DNA of 64,000 nucleotides from Lumbricus terrestris (lineage: Eukaryota > Annelida > Clitellata > Crassiclitellata > Lumbricidae), in the NCBI GenBank assembly GCA_949752735.1, contig OX457038.1:23620655-23684654 (forward strand). The letters run 5' to 3'. A model generated the notes under the pieces. That model had not been told where the DNA came from. It was given only the letters and a program-made list of their open reading frames with translations, and did not search any database. Shown one piece after another: positions 1 to 10,699 of this stretch. Each line of letters begins with the position of its first letter. Position 1 is the stretch's first letter. The position numbers were made by a program, and so were the translations under genes.

Positions 1-964
1 GACGGCTTACCTGGATAAAGTGTAAAGTATGGTTAAGCCCAGTACAGCTGACACAGAAGTCAAGCCACCAGAACAGTGGGACAATGGAACATGGAAAGGC
101 TAAACAACTACCTTTTTTAAAAACTCACTCCTCAACGCCCACCAATCTGGCTTCACCAAACACAATATATTAAGAACTGTACTTGCCTCCCTCTACGATA
201 AACTGGTCTCTGCTGTCAGCAATCAGCAAGTCTCCTGCCTCTGCCTCCTCAACATCTCCACTGCAATTGACACCATCGACCACAGCCTCCTTCTTCATCG
301 ACTATCATCTTGGTATGGCGTCTCTGGCACTGCTCTACTATGGTTCCAGTCCTACTTGACTTCCAGATCCTTCTCTGTTAAAGCCTCTGGCCTCTGTTCA
401 CAACCCTTACCTCTCTCCTGTGGTGCGACTCAAGGCTCCGTCCTGGGTCCACTGCTCATTCATTAAGTCGTCTTGTAGAATCCTCCTCTGCTGACCACCA
501 CCTCTACGCAGATAACACCCAACTCTATATATATTCTTTCACCCACGCTCTTTATCCATCTCCATTGCTCAGCTACTCAATGTTGTCAGCTTAGACTCAC
601 AATGAATGTTCTGTCTCAACCCCTCTAAAACAGACCAAATGAAGAAAATTCCTGACCCTTCAATACATCTATTCACTAACTCTTCCTCTTTTACCTTTAC
701 TTCTGATGTCCCTGTCCGCAATGTTACCTTTGATTCACATCTCACCTTATCAAACCACACCTTCAACCTCTCCCGCTCCTACTTCATGCATATTTGTACC
801 TATGCCACATCCGACCCATGCTCGACTTCAAAACTTCTTCCACCATTGCTACGTCCACTGTCCACTCAAAAGTCGACAACTGCAATTCCATTTCCTCAAT
901 CTTGAATCCACACAACTGAAGCGTCAATACTTCCTTAGCACTAGAACCCCAAACACCATCACAG

Positions 965-1180
965 CCATGGTGCACAGTGGTACAGTGGTGGGTTTGGTGC
1001 CTTGGAGCCATCTAGAGGGTTACAGGTTCGAATCCACCTCAAGCTGCCATGTAGGGACCCTGAGCAAGTCCTTCACTTAAATTGCTCGTGCGCTTCGGTG
1101 TGAAACTCCAATGCAGTGTCCGTGCTGTAAGACTTCCACAATCCTGAAATGACTCCACTGACTAAAAATCCCAGAGCAAA
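965..1180 (+). mobile_element. tRNA-derived SINE-like unit with V-SINE-like core
   Basis: An A-box-like TGGTACAGTGG (978-988) is followed 37 bp later by a near-consensus B box GGTTCGAATCC (1025-1035), the internal RNA polymerase III promoter arrangement of a tRNA-derived SINE. Downstream, GAGCAAGTCCTTCACTT (1062-1078) and then AATTGCTC resemble the conserved central words of V-SINE/HE1-type SINEs. A related remnant lies near 2105-2235 on the other strand. Ends are approximate and no TSD was identified. Confidence 0.55.
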
Positions 1181-1563
1181 TCCACTTCAAAGTTAACCTA
1201 CAACTCCTTAAAATGCACTCAACCCAGATATCTTCGTGAAACTCTTCACCATTCAGCCCACCTGCTCTATCTGATCATCTGCCTGTCTCACTCTTTCTCC
1301 ATAGCCGGTCACAGGTCATCTCAAGTGTTCTCCATCCAAGCCATATCAAACACTGCACCACAGTGCCTCTGGAATAATCTGCCTCCGCAATTATTCCATT
1401 TTCGGTTCCTCCTCCATCCTTGCTGGTCACCCACCATCACCTTCCTCATGCTCCTCCAAACATCACTCCTCAGGTCTTACATTTGAAACTAAAGTCTCAC
1501 TTCTTAACTTCGACTCACCTGATCTTGCACCTTCCATTTCTCGACCTAAATGCCACCCACCCT

Positions 1564-1819
1564 CAGTGGCGTAGCCAGGAATTTATTATGTTTTTTTGTC
1601 TGGCAATGGTGCCCTTTCTGATACCAACCCAACAGTATTACAGTAAATAAAAAGGGAATAAAGTAACAAAGGGAATAAAGTAAGAAAAACAATAAAAAAT
1701 TGTTGCTACAAGCAATTGTTTTGTTTTCTCTTATTTAAGTGGATAAATAACCATTAAAAAACTTTTTCCTAGGCCAATGTTTTTTGTAACCCCCCAAACC
1801 CCTCTTGTCTACGCCACTG
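1564..1819. mobile_element. 256-bp hAT-type MITE
   Basis: Starts CAGTGGCGTAG (1564) and ends CTACGCCACTG (1819), a perfect 11-bp terminal inverted repeat (TIR). It is flanked by a perfect 8-bp target duplication CCCACCCT (1556-1563 and 1820-1827). CAGTGGCGTAG termini with 8-bp TSDs are characteristic of hAT elements. There is no coding capacity; the interior is AT-rich. It inserted into the already degenerate RT at 110-2000. A 1.4-kb relative with the same 11-bp terminus lies at 12921-14341. Confidence 0.93.
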
Positions 1820-2104
1820 CCCACCCTAACTGCTACTCTGCCACCTCTGATCCTTTGGCAACCGGACAATGACCTCCTTCAGACTACTCCATCAGAAACC
1901 CTTCTGACTAGACACAGTGCTTAGGAATAAGCTGGTGCCCTGCACATGGCTTGAGTGGCACTTTAGAAATATGGAGATTCGATGATGATTATGACATGTT
2001 CAACTGAATTACAACTAAAAATATCTACATCAGAATATTATACTCTACCAGTAAGTATGTACGAGTACTTGCTGTAGCGACCCTTCAAGATTTCTACCCA
2101 GAGG

Positions 2105-2235
2105 CGCTCCCGGCTACAGTGAGGACACTGAATCAGAGTTTCATGCCGAAGTGCATGAACAATTGCGAGTGAAGGACTTGCTCAGGATACGAGACCATCC
2201 CTGTCTACGTAGACAGAGACGATGAAGAGTCTTTT
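2105..2235 (-). mobile_element. SINE remnant, same family as 965-1180
   Basis: The reverse strand carries GAGCAAGTCCTTCACTCGC (2168-2186) and then a block matching the earlier copy's CTTCGGTGTGAAACTC as CTTCGGCATGAAACTC. Only the core part is recognisable; the tRNA-like head was not found. Confidence 0.45.
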
Positions 2236-2279
2236 CACTACATTGGTTTTTCAATGGTGAAAAAGTCAACAGTCATCCA

Positions 2280-2410
2280 ATGATTGTAATTGTAATCTTA
2301 CATTTATATAGCGCCACTACAAGAGAACTCCTCAGAGGCGCTCCCGACCTGACACCTAACCACAATCAAAGAGAATGGTTTTCAAACGCTTGCGGAAAAG
2401 GGGCAAAGAA
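2280..2410 (-). mobile_element. 3' end of an L2/CR1-like element (truncated copy)
   Basis: This is the reverse complement of the 3' end of the RT at 18690-19947: the same last coding words (KRLKTILFDCG-like), the same 3' UTR (GGTTAGGTGTCAGGTCGGGAG) and a shared 'GCGCTATATAAATGTAAGATTACAATTACAAT' type tail. It is severely 5' truncated, as is usual for target-primed reverse transcription. Confidence 0.8.
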
Positions 2411-2420
2411 ATTCATTGCG

Positions 2421-3359
2421 AAGACTAATAGGTGGCAAATGATGGAAAAGATAGACACCTTAACGTAAAGTTTGTCTAGTTTGAGTGGTCGAGTGGGGAC
2501 AAAACACATACTTTAACTAAGATTAGTGTTAAGACACGCGGGAGGAACGAGGCTGCCAGACTGGTAAGAAGATGTTCCTGCTTTGTTTATCTACTCGCGC
2601 TAAACATATTTCCCCCATTTTTTTCAATTTTAACAAAGGTGTTGTATTTAACTGCGACAAGTCCTCGTGATGCATAGCAGTGGTCGATTGAATGCGTAAA
2701 GGAAGTCCTTTTGGGGATTACTTTAACTAGCCTATAACAGGCCTATTTCAGCTTTATGCCGCAATGTTCGGTGCTGAGTTTCAAGTGACTGGTGGCCCTG
2801 AAAGGAGGGGGCTGGGCCAATCAAACCCTGCGAAAAAAAATTTTTAAGGGAAAGATACCACCAACATGAAAGTCCACTTGTCACAATGGTACAAACTGGA
2901 GTATGCTGAATTTTTTGAGGAACTTAAAAGGGTGTTAGAAAGTAAAACAACAGGCTACCACCAAGTATGTTGACAAGATGATCTTCAATATTTTTCTTGG
3001 TCAGCTATAAAGGTAATGCATGCACTATTTCCATCTGTAGTAGTTTTACAAAAGACTTTAAACAATAGCTTTTAGTAAATGACCTGAAAAAGCATTATAA
3101 TATGATCTGGGTTGATACATAGGCTAATTTTAACTAACTGTCCTGTTGTGAGCAACTATAGGGCCAAATAACTCTATCATAATTATATTAACTCACAAAC
3201 AGTAATTAACTATATGCTGAGTTATTAACTGCACAGATTAAAAGCAAAAGACATTTCACATAATTATTTTTTATTCAACACATCCTTGTTTTGCCTTGTA
3301 TTAATTTAGGTTCTTAAAAAAAATTCAATGGCATTAATTTCTAACAAGTGAATCCCCAG
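2421..3359. other. no recognised feature
   Basis: AT-rich sequence without a convincing coding frame, terminal repeat or RNA gene. It may be old repeat DNA. Confidence 0.5.
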
Positions 3360-3475
3360 CTTACTAAAACTAGAACTAAAATTGCATCACTAAAACTGAA
3401 AATAAAATTGGTCCGTAAAAACGAAAACCAAAACTAATATCCAGCAACAATCAAAAGTAAAACTAAGACTAAATA
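3360..3475. repeat. ACTAAAA/TTTTAGT-rich simple repeat
   Basis: Repeated variants of 'AAAACTAAAACT' and 'AAAACGAAAACC', the complement of the TTTTAGTTTTCG runs found inside the hAT element at 58069-59894. It is probably a fragment of a related element that was then hit by the TTAA-flanked unit starting at 3480. No matching terminal repeat was established here. Confidence 0.4.
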
Positions 3476-3694
3476 TTAACCTTTACCACTCATGAGGCCG
3501 CTCACAGCGGACATTTGAAAAACCGCTTTAACTCATATGTCCGGTGGGAGCGGATATTAGTTTGTGAAGGTCGAAGGAGTTAGTATGATACATATGATAT
3601 TAGTGTGGTCCTTATTTTAAAATTTTGGGTTTTTCAAAGTCGAACCCTATAAACCTGTTCCAATATACAAAGTAATAACTCGTGCAAAAATTTA

Positions 3695-4464
3695 CCGTAT
3701 ATACTCGCGTATAAGTCGATCCGCGTATAAGTCGAAGTGTAGTTTTTTGAAAAAAATAACGTCCAAAATCGACGGCTCGCTTATAAGTCGAATGCATAAA
3801 ATCAAATTAAGTGACATTTAACATTATCATTTTTAATGATTAAAGAACTAAAAAAACACGCAAATTCTATCAAAATTATGTTTGGAATTGTTCATAATAT
3901 TAACAGTGATGATGACTTCCGTCAACTGCTTCCGGTTTCTATTATAAATTTAGCAAGTATGTCAGCGCCAACTGAAAAAGCACTCTGGCGGCAGCGCTAC
4001 CTTATGGCGTACGGCGTGCGTCAAAGAATATATATCATCTCGTACAAAATCTTACTGCGCTCGGTGCGTTTGTCCTTCTTACTGCGCTCGGTGCGTTTGT
4101 CCCTTGATATAGATGAATGCCGCGAATTCAAAAGTTCTTTTGGCGGTTTGAACAAGCGATAATAAAGATACTTTCGGTGCATGATATAATTATATTGTAC
4201 AGTCATAATTATAATTACATTGTTATAAGAGAAGAATATTTCGCTTTAAACTGTATTTAGTGAGCAATTCGTTGAAATGCAATTTTCCTTGGAAAACGAT
4301 GTAACAAAGACTGAGGGTTTAAGATGTACGGCAAGTCCATTTTCGTGTGGAATATTCGGTCCGAAAATCGACCGTCGGTTTTGCGCCTCGCGTATAAGTC
4401 GAAGACGGTTTTTGGCGTTCTGAAATAGTCCTAAATTTTTCGACTTATACGCGAGTATATACGG
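3695..4464. mobile_element. 770-bp TA-flanked MITE (CCGTATATACTCGCG termini)
   Basis: CCGTATATACTCGCGTATAA at 3695 is repeated in inverse at the right end (to 4464) with at least 25 matching bases, and TA dinucleotides flank both ends (3693-3694, 4465-4466). A TA target suggests a Tc1/mariner-type origin. The subterminal regions repeat GTATAAGTCGA several times. One open stretch (3836-4162) encodes nothing recognised and contains a short tandem duplication (TTACTGCGCTCGGTGCGTTTGTCC-like). Confidence 0.75.
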
Positions 4465-4599
4465 TAGTCCATTTGCTTAACATTTAGAGGTAGCTCAAGA
4501 AGGTTGAATTTATTGGTATATTCCATAGTTGGTTATCAATGAATAAATCAATAAAAAAAAATCAGGAAACTTTATTATTGTGATACTTATTTTCATGCT

Positions 4600-6285
4600 T
4601 ACGTCCAATCCTCCATAGTTTGACATTGCGCAGATGAATGCTTTTAGCCTAATTAAAATCCAAGAAGATAAAGACTTTTTGATTGCCCAGAGAGAGAAAG
4701 GTCGTCGTGGCTGCATGATTTCTGAAGACAGTGTGCTTACAGCAAAGGAACAGTGAGTAGCGAAACGAAACCGGGCAGCAATGAACAGAAAGCTGCTAGC
4801 TGATAAACAGAAGGAAACGGCTGATAGGCCTAATCTTATTACAAAAAAGTCAGCCTCTAATATTGATGAAAGCAATGACAATTCCAGCACTTCAAGAGAA
4901 AACCAAGAAGAGGTTTGTGGACTCACAGCACCTGCAAGCCGCAAAAAGAGGGCATGACTGAACATCATGACACCCAGTTTAGCTGTAGTCCTGGATAGAA
5001 CGAAACTGAGCAACAGAAAGGCAACATTTGTATTAGCAGCAATTGCTCAAAGCCTTGGCCATGATGTTCTGGAGTTAAATGTCAATCGTTCGTCAATCCA
5101 TAGAGCTAGAGAGCACTATCGAGCGGAATATTGCTTCACAGCTTAAAGAGCAGTTTCAAGGAAATGTCTTACTCGAGGTTCACTGGGATGGCAAACTCCT
5201 GAGAGATTTTACTTGGAAGGAACTTGTTGATCGATTGCCAGTAATAGTTGCGGGAGCTGGAGTGAATCAGTTACTTGGTGTTCCCAAATTGACTTCCGGT
5301 ACAGGTGAAGCTCAGGCCTTCGCTGTAGCCCATTTGATAGAAAACTGGGGCCTTGTTGAAAACATAGAGCTTGTGATAATTTTCCTTGGAGGTGTACCAC
5401 CACGCGGAATATCATTTAGGGCTCCTGGAGCCACACACCATGCTAGGTGGATGACAAAAGCACTGTACTCCTTAAAGATATGGATGTTCCGTGGTCAATT
5501 TAAACTTGTCGCTAGAGAAGAGAAGGGACTCAAGAATATGTGCATCTTCATAGTTCGCATCTATTTCAGAGCCTGGTTCATGGCTTCAAATCTATATTGC
5601 ATCTTCAAATCATGATCTTAACTTCCTTCAGCTCTTGAACCAGTACGAAACAGTGAACAGATCTATAGCCAATGCCACGCAAAAGAAATTTGCTGATCAC
5701 CTATGGTACCAGAGTGAAGAACTCGTCGGCTTTGCCTTTTTTGATGCATCAGTGTCTGTTGAATCCAAACGAGCAATGGTAAAGGCAATTAATGGAAAGA
5801 AAGCTACAGAAGAACCTGCCAAACGCGCCAAAATTGAAATGAGGAAATGTCAAAACATGCGAATTGAAGACTTCGTGACAACAAATACAATGAATTTCTT
5901 CTGCCGGCTTGGCATTTCGGCTGGATTTCTGAATTTCGTTCCGGACTTACGGCCACAGCAAGATGATTATAAGGATGCCATCAAGACTGTTGAACATCTG
6001 AGGGTTGTCAATGACAATGCTGAAAGAGGTGTTGCCCTCATTGAGGAGTACAACAGCATTATCGCGAAAAAAGAAAATTCAAAAACAGTTTTTGCTTCAA
6101 GTCGTCCAGGAACATCGTCGACTGTTTCCAACTTACAGAAAAGACTTCTTTACTTCAAGATCGTTACCATGCAATTCATAGACAATTGCATGATAGAAAC
6201 GCTGCTGAAGGACTGTAATCAAGCTTCCCATAGACTCTCTACAAATAAGATGGCTAATTTTTTTTACCTGGCTGAAGTTTGCTAA
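4600..6285 (+). pseudogene. transposase pseudogene, internally deleted
   Basis: Three plus-strand blocks belong to one transposase. About 4970-5095 reads LDRTKLSNRKATFVLAAIAQ. 5145-5620 reads HWDGKLLRDFTWKELVDRLP, then GVPKLTSGTGEAQAFAV, then GVPPRGISFRAPGATHHARW. 5620-6285 includes KFADHLWYQSEELVGFAFFD and KTVEHLRVVNDNAERGVALI. I recognise this as a transposase-like family common in cnidarian and arthropod genomes, usually annotated only as uncharacterised protein. The N-terminal part is frameshifted, and the middle, where family members carry the DTT..NTG and C-x-x-H catalytic region, is deleted between WGLVENIEL and IIFLGGVPP. The copy is dead. The last block is a near-continuous 216-codon frame. 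Confidence 0.75.
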
Positions 6286-6495
6286 GATGTATATCTAATT
6301 TGTAATTTTGTATGTAAAATTCATGGTTTCGCAGAAATCAAGGAAAATGAAGGTCTCGTGAGCTATCTCTAAATGTTAAAATATTCACCCACAATTTGAC
6401 TGGAGATGATTCTGTACTAATTGGAACCTATCTGAGGGGTTTTACCAAAAGAAATCAAACATTTATTTTTTCCTGTACTGCTAAGGACCACACTA

Positions 6496-7275
6496 ATATG
6501 ATATATATCATATATATATATATATCATGTATAAAATTGTATATATATCATATACATATATAAGTTATATATGATAAATATGATATATATCATATACACA
6601 TATCATTTTTATATAATATATATATATCATTATATATATCAAATATATCATATATATCATATAAATATATATCATATATGTTATATAATGATATCTATCA
6701 TATTTATGATATATCTATATGATATAGATGACGTAAATATTTATCATATATATATGATATATATCGTAATATGGAAATGTAAACATATAAATATGTTATT
6801 GCTATATAAATATGATATATATGATATATATGATATAATATCATATTATATCTTTTATAATATACATATGATATATAATATATCATATATAAATATGATA
6901 TATATATATGATATATATGTGATATATATATACTATATATATAATATATATAGTATATGATGTATATATATATATCATTTATATATATGATAATTATATA
7001 TATATCATCTATATATGTGATATATATGATATACATGATATATTTATGACATATATACGATATATATAATATATATGATAGATGTCATATTATATCATGT
7101 AAATGATATATATATCATATATGATATATGCACGTGATATATATGATATAAGCACGTGATATATATGATATATATATATATATATATATATATGATGTAT
7201 CATTTATATATTTCATATATATGTGATATATATGATATATATGATATATAAGATATATACGATATATAAGCTGCG
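6496..7275. repeat. AT-rich ATATGATATATATC satellite
   Basis: About 780 bp of imperfect, palindrome-rich ATATGATAT/GATATATATC repeats, with two interspersed copies of GCACGTGATATATATGATAT near 7130-7160. Translations are low-complexity Y/I strings and are not genes. A short block of the same satellite reappears at 9430-9530. Confidence 0.9.
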
Positions 7276-8530
7276 CGGGTGCGTGGCCGCGCACCTCATT
7301 TTAAAATCCCGCGCAGCAGTTTCAAATCTCCGCTCACAAATTTTGGTAGGAAGTGCATATAAACTAACGTTTTGTTAAATTTGTTTAACTTGACATAAGT
7401 CATTGATTTATGATCTCATATTTTCCCACCGAGTGGTCAATATCTGTGTGCGCGGACGACTACCAAACTGCCATTTAGCCATTCGACAGTCAATTATCCC
7501 CGGACGAATTCCCCAACTAATGACTATAACCGCACCCCCTCCAGAGCTTTGTAATGACTGGACGCAGGCTGGAAGCACGTATATAGCCTTCGCTCCCACC
7601 TAGGTTCAATCTGAGGGACGACCTAGTCACGGTTTTGAAGAGAATAATTAATGCCCAGTGCGAGTTGAGCGCACCACTCATTGAGTCACAAACAGAACAT
7701 CTGTTAAGAGATAACTAATCACAAGGGATGCTCCAACCTCATCTTTAACTGTGTCAGTCATTAACTTGGACGTCTTGGCGACTCCTGCTTTGACCCGAAA
7801 CCAGAAGACCAGCTTGGCACCAACCAATTTAGAGGGGATGCTTGCTGATTCTTATCAGCTGCTCTGCCGTCATAGGCGGCTGCCCCGGCTGGTAAGTTAG
7901 TTCCAACAGGTGGAGCCAAAGAACCCTCCATGCAGTTATCCACTATAGGTGAGTGGAAAACCCTAGGCCTAGGACGATGCCGTTATTGCAGGCATGTCTG
8001 TCAAATGGCAAACATATCACCAGAGTTGGATTTTACTTTGGAGGTCGGTTTAATACAGGGTTATTTCTTAGTGAGTGATATTTGTAAGCTATGTCGAAAC
8101 ATAAAGCGAATGAGAGTATATGAAACAGTTTTCTTCTACTTTTAAAACTGATTGGCTTAGCGAGATCGTAAAGACGGAGCTTCCAGCGTCAGTGGAATAG
8201 AAACAACGAGACTTGGCCTGGCAGTCAATATCGACAGGATTAATTTTATCAACAATTATGGTCGTCGCTGAAAGATCGGAGGCAGCAAAATTTTAGCGGT
8301 GAACATTTTGTTGCTAGATTAAGCACTACATGTATCCTCCATCATATAGTCTCAGGTAGGTCTCAGGTAGGTTTAGTTCAGATTTTGCTTGGTATTATTT
8401 ATCGTAGGCTATCATTAATATTTTCGTTTGCGATAAGTATTAAAACCATATACGTGATTCTTGCGCAATAGACTACATCATCTTTAATCTAGAAATGGAC
8501 ATTAGGCCTATTACAGACTTGTAATTAGTG
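7276..8530. other. no recognised feature
   Basis: Begins with a GC-rich patch (GCTGCGCGGGTGCGTGGCCGCGCA, near 7270) next to the AT satellite. Short open frames (for example 7403-7603, 7930-8145) have no recognisable domain. No terminal repeats or RNA genes were found. Confidence 0.5.
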
Positions 8531-8532
8531 TA

Positions 8533-9306
8533 CAGGGTGGGCCATAAAAAAAGACCCCCCCTAGGTTTTTTGCCAATATCTTGACCAAAAGTAAGAATTT
8601 CGACATGAAATTTTAGAGTCTTAAAGACAATTCATATTTACATTTGATGGCCAGATTTCATCAAAATATTTCAAACATACCAAAAGTTATGCCACTTTTA
8701 GGAAGGCCACCCACTGTTTTTTGACGATTCAAAAACGTAACGCAACGAAAAGTAGGTTTTTGCCAATATCTTGGCCAAAAGTAAGAATTGCGAAATGAAA
8801 TTTTACAGGTTTATAGGCAATTCATATTTACATATGATGGCCAGATTTCATAAAAATATTTCAAACAGAACAAAAGTTATATCACTTTTAGTGAGGCCAC
8901 CCACCGTTTTTTGACTTTTTTGAATCATCAAAAAACGTAGGGTGGCCTCACTAAAAGTGATATAACTTTTGATCTGTTTTAAATATTTTTATGAAATCTG
9001 GCCATCATATGTAAATATGAATTGTCTATTAACCTGTAAAATTTCATTTCGAAATTCTTACTTTTGGCCAAGATATCGACAAAAACCTACTTTTTGTTGC
9101 ATTACGTTTTTGAATCGTCAAAAAACGGTGGGTGGCCTCCATAATAGTGGCATAACTTTTGCTCTGTTTGAAATATTTTGATAAAATCTCGCCATCATGT
9201 GTAAGTATGAATTGTCTTTAAGCCTGTAAAATTTCATTTCAAAATTCTTACTTCTGGCCAGGATATTGGCAAAAACGTAGGGGGGTCTTTTTTTTGGCCC
9301 ACCCTG
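8533..9306. mobile_element. self-complementary TA-flanked MITE (CAGGGTGGGCC termini)
   Basis: Left terminus CAGGGTGGGCCATAAAAAAA and right terminus ending TTTTTTGGCCCACCCTG, flanked by TA at 8531-8532 and 9307-9308. The whole 774 bp is a foldback: two direct units of roughly 190-200 bp (each with 'GCCAATATCTTGRCCAAAAG' and 'CATATGATGGCCAGATTTCA') are followed by two inverted units. The TA target points to a Tc1/mariner-type origin. A second copy is at 62086-62863. Confidence 0.88.
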
Positions 9307-9429
9307 TAGTTTGGCCTGTAGATTTTTAAAACACAAATTTAATATTATTGAAAATATGGTGCCCACGCGAAAATTTGGGTTGCTCAAGCAACCGTCAGCT
9401 CCGCCCACACAGGAAAAATATTAGAGGGA

Positions 9430-9530
9430 ACGTTGTATATATGATATATATTATTTATATGATATATATCATTTATATGATATATATCATAGATATATAT
9501 GATATATGATATATATATGATATATATATA
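9430..9530. repeat. AT satellite block
   Basis: Same ATATGATATATATC satellite as 6496-7275, immediately left of the ACTAGCTGAATTACCCGG repeat. Confidence 0.85.
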
Positions 9531-9535
9531 AAATA

Positions 9536-10260
9536 CTAGCTGAATTACCCGGCGTTGCCCGGGAAATTTCGGTTTTTAGTTCCCACTTCCCACTAACGCC
9601 ACTCACACGCCCGGGAAATTTAGGTTTTCGTCCCCGGACCCCCGCCACGCCTGACCTCGCTCCCACGCCGCCCTTCTGACCTCGCCTTATTCCATCGGCC
9701 CCAACCCAGTCCAACCACTTTTGGTGCCCGACGTTGCCCGTGAAATTTAGGTTCGGTCCAACTTAGCTCCCACCCGTCCATGTTTACGCTATAATCATCA
9801 TTTTTGCGAAACCGCGTGCCAAAAGATCTGCCTTCGGCGAAAAATGAGGTTAAAAATCTATTGCTTCGTTGAAAATCAATTGGCGAAAATTATTGCGTCT
9901 TAAATAGGCTTCTGATACATACGACACGGTAGAGATATTAATTAACGAAATAATGCGCTATAATTTTAAAATCGGTCATGACGTCATTAATGCACTGGTT
10001 TCAATCATCAATAGATCATTGATGGTTTCAAAGTTTGATGAAAATGATGGTATGGTGAAAGCAAAATAATGGCGTCTTAAACAGAGCGTTAGGATTGGAT
10101 AGAAAATAAAAAAATTCAAGCTCGAGAAAAGGTAAGCTTTTTGGATCGCGAATTCCGATAGTGTTTTCCGTGGGTGCTAAGAAGTTGTTTTGTAAATTAT
10201 TTGAAAAAATCGGTCGCGTGGATGAGTAGATTTTTTATTAACCACCCGCTACAATTTGTG
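9536..10260. repeat. interspersed repeat beginning ACTAGCTGAATTACCCGGCG
   Basis: Starts ACTAGCTGAATTACCCGGCG (9536), followed by repeats of 'GTTGCCCGGGAAATTTAGG'. The start resembles that at 51563 (ACTAGCTGTACCCCGCCACG), and such ACTAGCT-ACCC(G)-GCG starts are common in invertebrate genomes. Class is unresolved; I cannot assign a transposase or RT. The right limit is approximate. Confidence 0.5.
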
Positions 10261-10699
10261 TTTTATAGTTTTAGATATCATATCATTTATGTCATATAAG
10301 TCATATGTATTATAACTTGAATAAGGTTGTTTGGTGAAAATAAATGTTGAACTGTGACTAATATTCACGGCAATTTAATTCTGATCTGGAGGGGTTGGCG
10401 CGGGAAAAAAATCTGAGTGGTAAAGGTTAAGACTAACAATTAATTCAAACGACAAGTCATTGGTGCCGGTGTCTAGTCAAGTCTTGAAGGTGGAAGAAAA
10501 ATGACTGGTCAAGATCTATCATACTTTTTGGTGTTTCAAGACAGCTGGAGAACAATAAAAAATTCTTGTGGGAAGATAAGTCTATCCCTAACACCTCATA
10601 TTTATGAAACAGTTGGTGTATGTATAACATTGATTTTCTGTGGTATAATTGTTGTTAAATCAATATGACATTATGGAGCAGCTGTCAAAAGAAAAAGTC

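Larger units (their letters stand above)
110..2000 (+). pseudogene. decayed L2/CR1-like non-LTR retrotransposon (RT relic)
   Basis: Plus-strand translation around 150-530 gives degraded reverse transcriptase motifs: a QSGF-like block, then ISTAIDTIDHSLLLHRL (motif A, normally DLSAAFDTIDH), GATQGSVLGPLL (motif B), and after a deletion HHLYADNTQLYI, where the catalytic YADD has become YADN. Frames shift repeatedly and no long open frame remains. Thumb-like and C-terminal residues can be followed to about 1550. The 3' end near 1945-1995 has a short GATGATGAT tail. The body is interrupted by a SINE-like unit and by an hAT MITE. Assignment to the L2/CR1 group rests on motif style, not on a search. 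Confidence 0.75.
3601..6495 (+). mobile_element. DNA transposon with TAGTGTGGTCC termini
   Basis: TAGTGTGGTCCTTA (3601-3614) and its exact complement TAAGGACCACACTA (to 6495) form 14-bp TIRs. Both sides carry ATATGATAT (3592-3600, 6496-6504), an 8-9-bp target duplication, although in AT-satellite context this could arise by chance. Between them lie a nested TA-flanked MITE and a transposase pseudogene read on the plus strand. The element at 22473-24160 has closely similar termini (TAGAGTGGTCC). The TSD length and TAG termini suggest an hAT-like group. Confidence 0.7.
3480..10426. mobile_element. TTAA-flanked (piggyBac-like) element loaded with nested inserts
   Basis: CCTTTACCACTC at 3480 is matched by GAGTGGTAAAGG ending at 10426. 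Each end is bordered by TTAA (3476-3479 and 10427-10430). A TTAA target and short CC..GG termini are typical of piggyBac; Kolobok also uses TTAA. The left subterminal block contains GGCCGCTCACAGCGGACAT. The interior is mostly other repeats and no piggyBac transposase was recognised. Seven kilobases separate the ends, so their pairing is an inference, supported by the outside flanks reading continuously (ACTAAGACTAAATATTAA versus TTAAGACTAACAATTAA). Confidence 0.55.

Noticed and set aside
965..1040. Functional tRNA gene
   Set aside because: A and B boxes are present, but no consistent acceptor stem or anticodon arm could be drawn; the downstream core words fit a SINE better.
6571..7036. Y/I-rich ORFs in the AT block
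   Set aside because: Translations of ATATGATAT satellite; no codon bias or domain.
7761..8145. Possible snRNA or small gene around the GGTAAGTTAG word
   Set aside because: No snRNA secondary structure or promoter element could be recognised and the ORFs are short and featureless.
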